From G963665975 sp963665975 (GTDB taxonomy: Bacteria; Bacteroidota; Rhodothermia; Rhodothermales; Bin80): DNA of 64,000 nt. Each line of letters opens with the position of its first letter. The first letter of the stretch is position 1. A program made the position numbers and the translations under genes. The notes under the pieces are model-generated. The model saw only the letters and a list, made by a program, of their open reading frames with translations. It was not told the origin of the DNA and did not search any database. The stretch is from positions 2,046,001-2,110,000 of the forward strand of contig OY762508.1 in the NCBI GenBank assembly GCA_963665975.1, given 5' to 3'. Positions 23,128-32,210 of the stretch are shown one piece after another.

Positions 23128-23523
23128 CTACCGTTTCGAAAACTGGAAGCGTTTGCGTGCTTTGGGTTGTCCGTATTTCTTGCGCTCGACCATGCGCGGG
23201 TCGCGCGTCAGCAGCCCCGCATCGCGCAGCGGCTTGCGGAAATCTTCGTTGGAGACAACGAGCGCACGGGCAATACCCAGGCGGATGGCTTCGGATTGCC
23301 CGGTCAGGCCACCGCCCTTGACGTTTACCAGTATGTCGAAGGATCCTAAAGTTCCGGTGATCTTAAGCGGAGACAATAGGGTCCGGCGCCGTATCTCCAG
23401 GGAGAAGTAGGTTTCGAGGGGACGCTTGTTAATGACCACTTTCCCGGAGCCGGGACGCAGGTACACGCGGGCGGTCGATGTCTTGCGCCTCCCGACTGCA
23501 TTGTATTGAGTGATGTTCGCCAT
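23128..23523 (-). CDS. rpsI: Small ribosomal subunit protein uS9
   Basis: The 131-residue product shows AVGRRKTSTARVYLRPGSGK, GGGLTGQSEAIRLGIARAL and the basic C-terminus KARKRFQFSKR whose last residues reach the P-site tRNA. It starts 9 bp downstream of the rplM stop. Confidence 0.97.
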   Translation of the reverse strand: MANITQYNAVGRRKTSTARVYLRPGSGKVVINKRPLETYFSLEIRRRTLLSPLKITGTLGSFDILVNVKGGGLTGQSEAIRLGIARALVVSNEDFRKPLRDAGLLTRDPRMVERKKYGQPKARKRFQFSKR

Positions 23524-23532
23524 GGCGCGATG

Positions 23533-23982
23533 TTATGCCGTAAGAGCGAGAATTTCTGGTTGCTGGGCTTGGTGCGGGTGCGACGGCGAGGCGTAGACTT
23601 TGAGCTTCTTGAGCATCTGGCGGCCCAGACGGCCTTTCGGGAGCATGCCCTTTACTGCGTGTCGCATCAGATACTCAGGTCGCCGCTGGCGCACTTCCTG
23701 GGCCGTGCGCGACTTCAAGCCACTCGGGTATCCGCTGTAGCTGTAATAACGCTTAGCATTCTCCTTGTTACCGGTGAACCGGACCTTGTCGGCATTGACG
23801 ACAATGACGAAGTCTCCGGTGTCCACGTGTGGAGTGAAAGACGGCTTGTGCTTGCCGCGAAGAATGGAGGCGACCTGCGAAGCCAGCCGGCCGACAATCA
23901 GCCCCTCCCCGTCTACGACGTACCACGCACGCGTGATATCCGCCTCTCGGACACTTTTCGTCTTGAAACTGTGGATGTTCAT
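23533..23982 (-). CDS. rplM: Large ribosomal subunit protein uL13
   Basis: The 149-residue protein shows WYVVDGEGLIVGRLASQVAS, GDFVIVVNADKVRFTGNK, YYSYSGYPSGLKSRT and HAVKGMLPKGRLGRQMLKKLKVY. The ATG at 23982 is used; the frame is open to 24105. It is the first gene of the run rplM-rpsI-rpsB-tsf-pyrH-frr. Confidence 0.97.
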   Translation of the reverse strand: MNIHSFKTKSVREADITRAWYVVDGEGLIVGRLASQVASILRGKHKPSFTPHVDTGDFVIVVNADKVRFTGNKENAKRYYSYSGYPSGLKSRTAQEVRQRRPEYLMRHAVKGMLPKGRLGRQMLKKLKVYASPSHPHQAQQPEILALTA

Positions 23983-24007
23983 GATGGTTGCCGTGCGCGA
24001 AAGCGCC

Positions 24008-24038
24008 CCAAAATAGTGGTTCTGCCCGTCAGGGTCAA
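24008..24038 (-). promoter_or_regulatory. Candidate Bacteroidota-type promoter for rplM-rpsI
   Basis: On the minus strand, TTG (24038-24036) is followed after 20 bases by TATTTTGG (24015-24008). That is one base off the Bacteroidota minus-7 element TAnnTTTG, at the usual spacing from a minus-33 TTG. It would place the transcript start about 20 bp before the rplM ATG. Confidence 0.35.
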
Positions 24039-24125
24039 TCTGGCAGTCTACTTGAATGAAATAGTGGACAATAATGTTCTGTATACGGTCGGAATATTCC
24101 CGCAATCTTGACGACGTGCATGGCG

Positions 24126-25256
24126 TCAGCCGTACTTGCTCAGCATAACCGGCATGAGCAGAACCATGATTTCCTCTCCGCTCTTCTGGGTGGCCGGATA
24201 GAGCAGCGCCGCCCGGTCGGGCTGCCCCAGTTCTATTCGCACTTCTTGAGAGTCAAGCGCTTTCAGTACTTCCAGCACATAGGATCCCTTGTAGCCCATG
24301 GACAGATCTTCATGCGTGTACTCACACGCGACGACTTCCCGGGCGTTGCTGGACCGCTCCAGGTCTTCGGCGCTGATCGTCATCTGATTCGTGCTTACTG
24401 CAATCTGGATCTGGTTGGTCGTGGTGGAGGAGTAAAGCGCCACGCGCTGTATGGCGGAGAGCAGCTGTGCACGGTCGACTCTCAAATGCCGATGATTGTT
24501 CTTTGGAATGACGGCCTGGTAATTCGGGTATGGTTCGGTGATAATGCGCGCAAGCACGCGGATATTGTTGGACTCAAAGCAGACATGAGCCCCGTCGGAA
24601 AGAACGGTGCACGGGCCGGACACCGCACCTCGGCTGGCTAGAGCCAACGCCTTGGGGGGGAGAACAAACTTCATCGGCTCGTCTGCGACCAGATCATCCA
24701 GGGAAAAGCGCACCAGCCGGTGTCCGTCGGTGGTGACCGCGCGGCCGCCCGCACGGTCGAGTTCAAACAATACGCCCTTCATCGCGGGCCGCCCTTCTTC
24801 CTTGGAGACCGCAAACGCCGCCTGGGTCATAATCCTGCGGAACAGGGCACTGTCGATCGTGGTCTGGCTGCAGTCTGACAGATCGGGCAACGCTGGATAG
24901 TCAGCCCCATCGTAGCCGACCATGGTATAGGAGCCATGGTCGGTCGTCAGTGTAATGCTGAACTCGTCTTTCGATTCGAAGGAGAGGGGCACGTCGGGCA
25001 ACGCCCGCAGCGTATCCGCGAATCGCCGCGCTGGCACGGCGATCCTGCTGTTCCGCTCGGGTGTATCCTCACCATACAGCACGGGAATACTCTCGGTAAC
25101 GGTTATTCGCAAGTCTGTGGCCGTCAGGCGGAGGCGACTGGCGTTGCGCTCCAACAGGATACAGTCGAGAATGGGGAGCGGATTCTTGGCTGCCGTCGCA
25201 CCGTGCACAAGGTTTACGGCATCGCGTAGAGAAGCGCTTGAAGTAGAAAATTTCAT
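24126..25256 (-). CDS. dnaN: DNA polymerase III beta subunit (sliding clamp)
   Basis: The 376-residue protein has three clamp-fold repeats. It begins MKFSTSSASLRDAVNLVHGA, includes GRPAMKGVLFELD and AVTTDGHRLVRF in the second domain, and ends with YPATQKSGEEIMVLLMPVML, the normal C-terminus that lines the clamp surface. It tethers the replicative polymerase to DNA. It lies 86 bp downstream of dnaA on the same strand, the classic dnaA-dnaN pair. Confidence 0.96.
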   Translation of the reverse strand: MKFSTSSASLRDAVNLVHGATAAKNPLPILDCILLERNASRLRLTATDLRITVTESIPVLYGEDTPERNSRIAVPARRFADTLRALPDVPLSFESKDEFSITLTTDHGSYTMVGYDGADYPALPDLSDCSQTTIDSALFRRIMTQAAFAVSKEEGRPAMKGVLFELDRAGGRAVTTDGHRLVRFSLDDLVADEPMKFVLPPKALALASRGAVSGPCTVLSDGAHVCFESNNIRVLARIITEPYPNYQAVIPKNNHRHLRVDRAQLLSAIQRVALYSSTTTNQIQIAVSTNQMTISAEDLERSSNAREVVACEYTHEDLSMGYKGSYVLEVLKALDSQEVRIELGQPDRAALLYPATQKSGEEIMVLLMPVMLSKYG

Positions 25257-25342
25257 GGTGCCGGAATGGGGGTAACAGAACTAATACTGCACTACGACAG
25301 AGGCTCACAATGGATCCGATTCCGGAGGTTCATGCTGTCGCC

Positions 25343-26845
25343 TCAACGTGTTCGCAGGTCAATCTTGTGGCGGATTTCATCCACCATTTCGCGAAACTTC
25401 GTATTGGTCTCCATCTGGTTGTTCACGCTCTGGTTGGCATGTATCACCGTCGAGTGGTCGCGCCCCCCGAAGTGTAATCCGATGGACTTGAGCGAATGCT
25501 GCGTGAGTTGTTTGGCGAAAAACATGGCAACCTGACGGGCCTGTACGACCTCCCGCTTGCGTGTCTTTGCCCGCACCAGATCCTGCGGCATATCGAAATA
25601 TTCGCAGACAATGGCCTGGATCTGGTCAATGGTCAGATTGACGGGCGTGTCCGTCATCAGATCGCGGAGCACTTCCTTGGCCAGCGTGGAGTCGATGTCC
25701 CGCTTGTGGAGCGTGGCATGCGCCAGCAGGCGAATCAGCGCGCCTTCCAGCTCACGCACATTTCGCTTGATATTGTGCGCGATGAATTCGATCACCTCTG
25801 TTGGAAACTCGATTCCGTCGTCACCAGCCTTGCGGTTCAGGATGGCAATGCGCGTCTCGAGTTCCGGAGGCTGCAAGTCGGTAGTCAGGCCCCATTGGAA
25901 CCGGGACATCAGGCGCTCTTCAATGCCCTTGATTTCACGAGGCGATCGATCGGCCGACAGCACGATCTGCTTGCCGCTCTGGTGCAATTCGTTGAAGATG
26001 TGAAAAAACTCCTCCTGGGTCTTCTCCTTGCCACCGAAGAACTGCACGTCGTCGATGATGAGCAGATCTATCTGCCGGTAGAACGACGAAAACAGATTCG
26101 CACGATTGTGTTGGATCGCCCGCACGAATTCGTTGGTGAATCGTTCACTGGATACATAGAGCACAGACTGCCCGGGCAGGTTTTGGGCCACGTAATTGCC
26201 TATGGCCTGGATGAGGTGCGTCTTTCCGAGTCCTACGCCGCCGTAGATCAAGAACGGATTGAACGACGTGGAGCCAGGCTCTTCTGCGATCGCCAACGAC
26301 GCACTCCTGGCCAGGCGATTGCAATCTCCCTCAATGAAGCAATCGAAGGTGTAGCTCGGGTTCAGTTGGCTATCGATCGGAATCTTCTGCACGCCCGGCG
26401 TAACGAAGGGATTGCCCGCGTACACAGACGTGGAATGGATGGCAGTCGGCTGGGGCGGATGCTTGACCGGGGGCTGCGGAAGGCCCGGCGGCATGCGCGT
26501 CGGAAGGGTTTCATTGGCTGGCTGCCGGGCCGGGAGCAGCACGGTAGATCCTTGAAAATCGGATTCCGTATCCGGTCTGCGTTCGATGACGATGTCGTAG
26601 TACAATCGACCGGATGGTCCCAGCACCTTCGTTATCGTCTTGCGGAGCAGACCATAATAATGCTCCTCAAGCCATTCATAGTAAAACCGACTGGGGAGCT
26701 GCACCGTCAGCTTCCGAAGATCACCTTCATTGGTGATGCTGATGGCATGAAGGGGCTCGAACCATGTATTGAAGCTGTCTGCGCTGACGTTGTCGCGAAT
26801 GATTTCGAGACAGGCATCCCAGAGCACGTTAGGAGATTGGTTCAT
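25343..26845 (-). CDS. dnaA: Chromosomal replication initiator DnaA
   Basis: The 500-residue protein has domain I (VLWDACLEIIRDNVSADSFNTWFEP), a Pro-rich linker (about 110-160), and AAA+ domain III with Walker A GGVGLGKTHLIQAIGN and Walker B LLIIDDVQFFGGKEKTQEE. Domain IV carries the DNA-binding signature FGGRDHSTVIHANQ. It binds DnaA boxes and opens oriC. The 5' side of the gene faces the box-rich region at 26.85-27.5 kb, which is the likely origin. Confidence 0.97.
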   Translation of the reverse strand: MNQSPNVLWDACLEIIRDNVSADSFNTWFEPLHAISITNEGDLRKLTVQLPSRFYYEWLEEHYYGLLRKTITKVLGPSGRLYYDIVIERRPDTESDFQGSTVLLPARQPANETLPTRMPPGLPQPPVKHPPQPTAIHSTSVYAGNPFVTPGVQKIPIDSQLNPSYTFDCFIEGDCNRLARSASLAIAEEPGSTSFNPFLIYGGVGLGKTHLIQAIGNYVAQNLPGQSVLYVSSERFTNEFVRAIQHNRANLFSSFYRQIDLLIIDDVQFFGGKEKTQEEFFHIFNELHQSGKQIVLSADRSPREIKGIEERLMSRFQWGLTTDLQPPELETRIAILNRKAGDDGIEFPTEVIEFIAHNIKRNVRELEGALIRLLAHATLHKRDIDSTLAKEVLRDLMTDTPVNLTIDQIQAIVCEYFDMPQDLVRAKTRKREVVQARQVAMFFAKQLTQHSLKSIGLHFGGRDHSTVIHANQSVNNQMETNTKFREMVDEIRHKIDLRTR

Positions 26846-27588
26846 GTGCCGGCCCAGCGGAGTCCCGTCCCGGGCAGGGACAGGGTGATATGCGAGATAA
26901 ACGAAAGAGGAGTCAGATCATTCGGTGCGGGTCCGCAACGAGTCTGTAAACTAGCGTACCTACCACTGCGACCGGGGGTGATTGCACATCGTCATGTAAG
27001 CAAATTGTGACGGATATTGCCGCCGCCGTAGGTCACCAGGAAGGAGTCCTTCGCAAACTCGATCCCTGTCGCACGCTAATGTATTAACAATTGCCATTTT
27101 CTGCACACGCCATTATCAAGTCGAAGTCAGGAAAACGGCGACAGGCATCAGATTTACGCACAGGATATCAACAGGCTACAAGTGCCGCATAAACAATCAG
27201 AAACATCTAAGTGCTGCTGATTGACATTACGTTATGCACAACAAGGTGGAGCCGTCTGCTGCCGCCGCGCCGATCATGTAAATTTGTTCACAAGTTATCC
27301 ACACGAAAAAGAGCACTCCGTGAACAAAAACGATGGAGAAAACGTCCCGCTGTCAGGTTACCGCAATGTTAACGAAATAGTGTAATACTTTTGAACGGCA
27401 GGGTCAAATGCAGAGTATATGAGTTTCCATGGGAGAAGGCGTGGCGAAGGCGGTTTCTTTGAGTCCCCGCATGCGAACAGCAGGGGGGCCGCCTTGAGCA
27501 AGGAACACCGATCGGGCCTCGATTGTCTAACATAATCTATATTGACAAGAGGTCCGAGAGGTCCTGGTGTGATCGGGGCCAGAGAATC
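26846..27588. other. Predicted replication origin oriC
   Basis: This gene-free region of about 740 bp lies between dnaA (minus) and the DUF177-rpmF run (plus). It holds the perfect DnaA box TTATCCACA (27295-27303) and near-consensus boxes TTGTTCACA (27284-27292), TTATGCACA (27232-27240), TTACGCACA (27154-27162) and TTCTGCACA (27099-27107), plus an inverse GTGAACAA at 27320-27327. AT-rich stretches flank the cluster. Gene orientation also switches here: minus on the left, mainly plus on the right, as expected at an origin. Confidence 0.82.
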
Positions 27589-28053
27589 ATGTTCTGTATA
27601 GATCTTTCTGCACTTGAGTCCGAGCTCACGGTGACCCCAGACGTAGACGATCTGGATCTTGATGCGTGTGATCTTGCCGATGTGCATGCGGTCGTCACGC
27701 TAGTGCGCACCGAGGATCGGATTCGTGTCACGGTGGACACGGCGGCCACAGCGACGCTGACCTGTGATCGGACAGGCGTGCGCTTTTCGCAGCCGATAGT
27801 AGCAGCGTACCATGCGCTATTGGTGGAGCACGGGCAGGACACGCCGGATCATGACGAAGTGATCGTCCTGGAGAAGTTTCAGAAGACGGTCAATTTGACG
27901 CATGTGGTTCGTGACACGCTGCTGTTGGCAATCCCGACGCGGAAGATCGCTCCAGGCGCCGAAGACCTCGACATCCCCACTGTGTTTGGCGGTGAATGTG
28001 CAGCGGACCCACGGTGGGATGCGCTCCGGGCGCTGCTCGCGGACACCGGTTAA
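27589..28053 (+). CDS. DUF177 (YceD) family protein
   Basis: The 154-residue protein has the YceD pattern, with a central TLTCDRTGVRFSQPI (the Cys-containing signature) and a C-terminal acidic region. YceD proteins are encoded just before rpmF in most bacteria and are linked to 23S rRNA processing or bL32 supply. The same order is present here, with rpmF 37 bp on. The frame is open to 27523; the ATG at 27589 gives the usual length. Confidence 0.85.
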   Translation: MFCIDLSALESELTVTPDVDDLDLDACDLADVHAVVTLVRTEDRIRVTVDTAATATLTCDRTGVRFSQPIVAAYHALLVEHGQDTPDHDEVIVLEKFQKTVNLTHVVRDTLLLAIPTRKIAPGAEDLDIPTVFGGECAADPRWDALRALLADTG

Positions 28054-28090
28054 TCAAAAGGGTACGCCCACAACTTGAGACATACCAATC

Positions 28091-28282
28091 ATGGCCAATC
28101 CAAAACGAAAGCATTCGAAGGCTCGCACTCGCAAGCGCAGGAGTGTGTACTACGGTAGTCTGGAAGCGCCGGCGACCGCAGAATGTCCGAACTGCGGAAA
28201 CACGAAGCTTCGGCACCGGGCATGCCCGAGTTGCGGCACCTATCGTGGCCGGCAAGTCATAGAAGCAGAGCAGTCCGTGTAG
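28091..28282 (+). CDS. rpmF: Large ribosomal subunit protein bL32
   Basis: The 63-residue protein reads MANPKRKHSKARTRKRRS followed by the zinc ribbon CPNCG...CPSCGTYRGRQV with all four Cys, so it is the zinc-binding form. It precedes plsX as in most bacterial rpmF-plsX-fab clusters. Confidence 0.97.
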   Translation: MANPKRKHSKARTRKRRSVYYGSLEAPATAECPNCGNTKLRHRACPSCGTYRGRQVIEAEQSV

Positions 28283-28381
28283 GTTCTCGTAGCCCGTACA
28301 CCGGTAAGGTCGTTCCGGTTGTGAGTTTGCGCCCGGTGGCCGGATCCCGCCCGGGCACATCCCTACCGAGGTTGATCGCAG

Positions 28382-29383
28382 ATGGCTATACGAGTTGCTG
28401 TAGATGCGATGGGCGGAGACGATGCTCCTGCGGTTGTCATTGAGGGAGCATTGCGGGCGGCCCGGCATGCGAAGGAACCCTTGCGCATTCTGCTCCATGG
28501 TCCCAGAGCGAGGCTGGAGACGGCGCTCGGAAGCTCGTGTGACCCGGCAATTGAAATCGTCGATGCCCCCGAAGTTATCGGGATGGCGGAGGCACCGGTC
28601 GCCGCGGCGCGCGCCAAGCCGCACTCGTCCATTCATCTCGGCTTGAAAGGGCACCGGGAAGGCCGCTCCGACGCCTTTCTGAGTGCCGGCAACACCGGCG
28701 CCCTGGTGGCCGCTTCGCTGTTCGTTCTCGGGCGCTTGCCACAGGTGATGCGGCCGTCGATCCCGGCGTACTATCCGACCACGAAGGGGATATGTCTGAT
28801 TTTGGACGTGGGATCGAACATGGACAGCAAGCCGGAGCACTTGCTGCAATTTGCGCAAATGGGCTCCGCCTACTCCCGCTGCTTGCTGGGTGTGGAGGAT
28901 CCAGCGGTCGGACTGCTGAGCGTGGGCGAGGAGCCAGGCAAGGGGAACGACCTTGTCAAGGGAGCCCACCTGCTGCTCAGGGACGCAGAGAACTTTCGAT
29001 TCGTCGGCAATGTGGAAGGGCACGACATCATGCACCATGGCGCCGATGTTGTGGTATGTGACGGGTTTGTGGGCAATGTGGTATTGAAACTGGGCGAGAG
29101 TTTAATGACGGCGTTGCCGAAGCTGATCTTGCAGGAATTCGGTACCCAAAATCTTGACCCGGATCTCATGGACGCCTTCCGGCAGGTCTGCACGGGATTG
29201 CATGAACGGTTCAATCCGGAAGACTACGGAGGTGGATCACCTTTGTTGGGCGTCAATGGCGCGGTATTTGTTCTGCACGGCCGATCGTCTGCGCGAGCAG
29301 TGGAACGATGCATACTGATGGCCGCACGCGCGGTCCGTCTTGAGCTAACCGCGGCAATTGCCCGCGCCCTGAAAAAATCCTGA
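28382..29383 (+). CDS. plsX: Phosphate acyltransferase PlsX
   Basis: The 333-residue enzyme makes acyl-phosphate from acyl-ACP for phospholipid synthesis. It begins with IRVAVDAMGGDDAPAVVIEGA and has GFLSAGNTGAL-like DAFLSAGNTGALVAASLFVLGR, LDVGSNMDSKPEHLLQFA and a C-terminal GGSPLLGVNGAVFVLHGRS. All family motifs are present. fabH starts 16 bp on. Confidence 0.96.
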   Translation: MAIRVAVDAMGGDDAPAVVIEGALRAARHAKEPLRILLHGPRARLETALGSSCDPAIEIVDAPEVIGMAEAPVAAARAKPHSSIHLGLKGHREGRSDAFLSAGNTGALVAASLFVLGRLPQVMRPSIPAYYPTTKGICLILDVGSNMDSKPEHLLQFAQMGSAYSRCLLGVEDPAVGLLSVGEEPGKGNDLVKGAHLLLRDAENFRFVGNVEGHDIMHHGADVVVCDGFVGNVVLKLGESLMTALPKLILQEFGTQNLDPDLMDAFRQVCTGLHERFNPEDYGGGSPLLGVNGAVFVLHGRSSARAVERCILMAARAVRLELTAAIARALKKS

Positions 29384-29399
29384 AGGAATAGAGCCTGCC

Positions 29400-30437
29400 A
29401 TGAGACGAGCCGCCATTACCGCCGTAGGTCACTATCTGCCGGAAGACCGGCTGACGAATGCGGAACTGAGCCGCATGGTGGACACCAACGACGAGTGGAT
29501 CCGCTCGCGCACCGGGATCAAGGAACGGAGGATCCTTTGGGACAAGGCCAAGGCCACTTCGTTCATGGCAATCGAAGCTGGCAAGGAGCTTCTCGACAAA
29601 CGTGGGATCACACCCGAAGAAATCGACGCCATCGTTGTTGCCACCATCACACCCGATATGCTGGTGCCCAATGCCAGCTGTCTGGTGCAGGCGGGGCTTG
29701 GGGCCAACAGGGCCTGGGGGTTTGATCTGAATGCAGCGTGCTGCGGCTTTCTGTTTGGCCTCCATACGGCCGCATGCATGGTGGAAAGCGGGCGGATGGA
29801 CAAGGTGCTCGTGATCGGCGTGGACAAGATGAGCAGTGTCGTCGATTACACGGACCGGAGTACGTGCGTTTTGTTCGGCGATGGGGCGGGGGCTGTACTG
29901 GTGGAAGGCACGGAGGAAGAAGTCGGACTGGTGGATTCGGCATTGTATAGCGATGGCGCCAACGCGGAAGCGTTGTGCATTCGGGGAGGCGGCAGCCGCC
30001 ACCCGGCATCTGCCGCGACTGTCGAGCAGCGCATGCATTATCTCCAGCAAGATGGGCGAGTGGTCTTCAAGATTGCCGTCGAAGGCATGGCCGACGTCGC
30101 TTCCGAAGTGATGCAGCGCAACGGACTCACCGGGGCAGACATACGCTTCCTGGTGCCCCACCAGGCCAACCAGCGCATTATTGGTGCTGTCGCCCGGCGT
30201 ATGGGGATCACGCTGGATCAGGTCATGCTGAACATCGCCCGGTACGGCAATACGACGGCGGCCACGATCCCACTGTGTCTCCACGACTGGGAAGCAGAGC
30301 TGCGCCGGGGCGACAACTTGGTGATCGCAGCGTTCGGTGGCGGCTACACGTGGGGCGCAATGTATATCAAGTGGGCCTACGAGGGCGCGGCTGTTGCCCG
30401 CACGGCACCGCGCGAGGCACTGGCCGAGGCCGGATAA
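29400..30437 (+). CDS. fabH: 3-oxoacyl-ACP synthase III (KAS III)
   Basis: The 345-residue condensing enzyme starts fatty acid chains from acetyl- or branched acyl-CoA and malonyl-ACP. The catalytic triad is visible: Cys in DLNAACCGFLFGL, His in VPHQANQRI and Asn in IARYGNTTAATIPL. The N-terminal AITAVGHYLPEDRLTN and SRTGIKERR motifs are standard. The gene is complete and lies between plsX and fabD. Confidence 0.96.
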   Translation: MRRAAITAVGHYLPEDRLTNAELSRMVDTNDEWIRSRTGIKERRILWDKAKATSFMAIEAGKELLDKRGITPEEIDAIVVATITPDMLVPNASCLVQAGLGANRAWGFDLNAACCGFLFGLHTAACMVESGRMDKVLVIGVDKMSSVVDYTDRSTCVLFGDGAGAVLVEGTEEEVGLVDSALYSDGANAEALCIRGGGSRHPASAATVEQRMHYLQQDGRVVFKIAVEGMADVASEVMQRNGLTGADIRFLVPHQANQRIIGAVARRMGITLDQVMLNIARYGNTTAATIPLCLHDWEAELRRGDNLVIAAFGGGYTWGAMYIKWAYEGAAVARTAPREALAEAG

Positions 30438-30469
30438 CGAACACGTTCTTGACAGACCCCACGCCACGT

Positions 30470-31402
30470 ATGAAAACAGCGTTCCTGTTTCCCGGTCAGG
30501 GATCCCAGTATCAGGGAATGGGGCGCGAGTTGATGGAGCACAGTCCAAAGGCGAGAGCAGTGATCGAGGCTGCTGACGACGTATTGGGACTACCGCTATC
30601 CGACATTCTCTGCAAGGAAGACGAGGCGCTGAACCAGACAGCATGGACCCAGCCGGCCATCTATACGCATTCGCTGGCGGTGGCGGCTGCACTGGAGGCT
30701 GGCGGGCCTGCGTGCGCCATGACGGCAGGACACAGCGTCGGCGAATTCGGCGCCCTGGCGATGGCGGGGGCCATTCGTTTCGAAGACGGTCTGCGCCTGG
30801 TGCGCTTGAGAGGCTGCCTGATGGCAGGTGCTGGCGAGGGCAGGCCAGGAGGCATGGCGGCCATCATAGGACTCGACGATGCGCAAGTGCAGGGGCTGTG
30901 TTCTGAGGCATCCGACGCGGAGACACGGGTGGTCGCGGCGAACTATAATGCTCCAGGCCAAATCGTTATTTCGGGCGATGTCCATGCGATAGGGCGCGTG
31001 CTAGCGCTTGCACAGGAACACGGAGCTGGCCGGTCAGTGCGGCTGAACGTCAGCGGTGCCTTTCACTCGCCCCTCATGGAAGAGGTGCGAGCAGAGTTCG
31101 CGAGCGCCGTACACGAGTTGGCATTAACAGAACCGCGATGTCCGGTGTATCTGAACGTTACAGCCAGGCCAACGACCAACCCCGATGAAATCCGCCAGAG
31201 CATGCTCGAACAGCTTACTGCGCCGGTGCTCTGGACCCAGACGCTGCACGCCATGCAGCAGGACGGGGCCAGTCAGTATCTGGAGATCGGGCCGGGCCGC
31301 GTGTTGACGGGTCTCGTTCGGCGTACGCTGGGGCGGCGCGTCAATGCCAAGCCGGTGGGAAAGATGGAGGATATCGTGGCGCTGACCGACTCCGCCGAGT
31401 AA
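30470..31402 (+). CDS. fabD: Malonyl-CoA:ACP transacylase
   Basis: The 310-residue enzyme loads malonate onto ACP. It has AFLFPGQGSQYQGMGRE at the N-terminus, the nucleophile elbow GHSVGEFGALAMAG, the malonate-binding Arg in LVRLRGCLM, VSGAFHSPLM with the catalytic His, and a C-terminal EIGPGRVLTGLVRR. The ATG at 30470 fits these ends. Confidence 0.95.
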   Translation: MKTAFLFPGQGSQYQGMGRELMEHSPKARAVIEAADDVLGLPLSDILCKEDEALNQTAWTQPAIYTHSLAVAAALEAGGPACAMTAGHSVGEFGALAMAGAIRFEDGLRLVRLRGCLMAGAGEGRPGGMAAIIGLDDAQVQGLCSEASDAETRVVAANYNAPGQIVISGDVHAIGRVLALAQEHGAGRSVRLNVSGAFHSPLMEEVRAEFASAVHELALTEPRCPVYLNVTARPTTNPDEIRQSMLEQLTAPVLWTQTLHAMQQDGASQYLEIGPGRVLTGLVRRTLGRRVNAKPVGKMEDIVALTDSAE

Positions 31403-31423
31403 CAAGACAGGGTCCAGGAGGCT

Positions 31424-32167
31424 ATGGAATTTGCAGATCAGAGAGTACTCGTAAGCGGCGGCGCACGCGGAATTGGACGTGCGATCGTGGAGGCCTTTGC
31501 CGAAAAAGGGGCACGCGTAGCGTTTACCTATCGCACATCGGCGGTAGAGGCGGAGGCCATCAGGGAGAAGTTGGAGGCGCGTGGGACCCAGGCGCTGTGC
31601 TTTCGGAGCGATGCCGCGAACACGGAAGCCGCCCAAGAAGTCGTAGGCGGTGTATTGGAGGCCTGGGGCCACATTGACGTGCTTGTCAACAATGCAGGCA
31701 TTACACGCGACGGCCTGGTGCTTCGCATGCGCGAAGAGGACTGGGATAGCGTGCTCGAAACAAACCTGAAGAGCGTCTTTAATTATTGCAGGGCAGTCTA
31801 TCGGCCCATGATGAAGCGGCGCGCAGGCCGGATCATCAGTATTGCGTCTGTGATCGGGCTTACCGGTAACGCGGGGCAGACCAACTATGCGGCATCAAAG
31901 GCGGGCATAATCGGGTTTTCGAAGAGCTTGGCCAAGGAACTGGGCCGGCGAGGCGTGACCGTCAACGTGGTCGCGCCCGGATATGTGGACACGGACATGA
32001 CCGGGAGCCTGTCGGAAACGGCGCGCGGTGCGATTGTCGAGCAGATTCCCCTGCGCCGAACGGCCTCCCCGCAAGAAATCGCGCAACCCGTACTGTTTTT
32101 GGCCTCCCCGGCGGCGGCGTACATTACGGGGCATGTCCTGAATGTCGATGGCGGGATGGCCATGTAG
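31424..32167 (+). CDS. fabG: 3-oxoacyl-ACP reductase FabG
   Basis: The 247-residue short-chain dehydrogenase reduces 3-oxoacyl-ACP with NADPH. It shows the cofactor loop SGGARGIGRAIVEAF, LVNNAGITRDGLVLRM, the catalytic Ser-Tyr-Lys (ISIASVIGLTGNAG; NYAASKAG) and a C-terminal ITGHVLNVDGGMAM. It closes the plsX-fabH-fabD-fabG run; acpP and fabF are not next to it. Confidence 0.95.
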   Translation: MEFADQRVLVSGGARGIGRAIVEAFAEKGARVAFTYRTSAVEAEAIREKLEARGTQALCFRSDAANTEAAQEVVGGVLEAWGHIDVLVNNAGITRDGLVLRMREEDWDSVLETNLKSVFNYCRAVYRPMMKRRAGRIISIASVIGLTGNAGQTNYAASKAGIIGFSKSLAKELGRRGVTVNVVAPGYVDTDMTGSLSETARGAIVEQIPLRRTASPQEIAQPVLFLASPAAAYITGHVLNVDGGMAM

Positions 32168-32210
32168 CGCACCCCGGGAACCCGGCGCCCGTCGCACCAA
32201 TCGGATCACC

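Noticed and set aside
25496..27010. A 504-codon plus-strand frame opposite dnaA
   Set aside because: It is an antisense shadow of dnaA in high-GC sequence; the minus-strand protein has all DnaA motifs.
27890..29038. A 382-codon minus-strand frame opposite rpmF and plsX
   Set aside because: Shadow of two well-supported genes; no recognisable protein.
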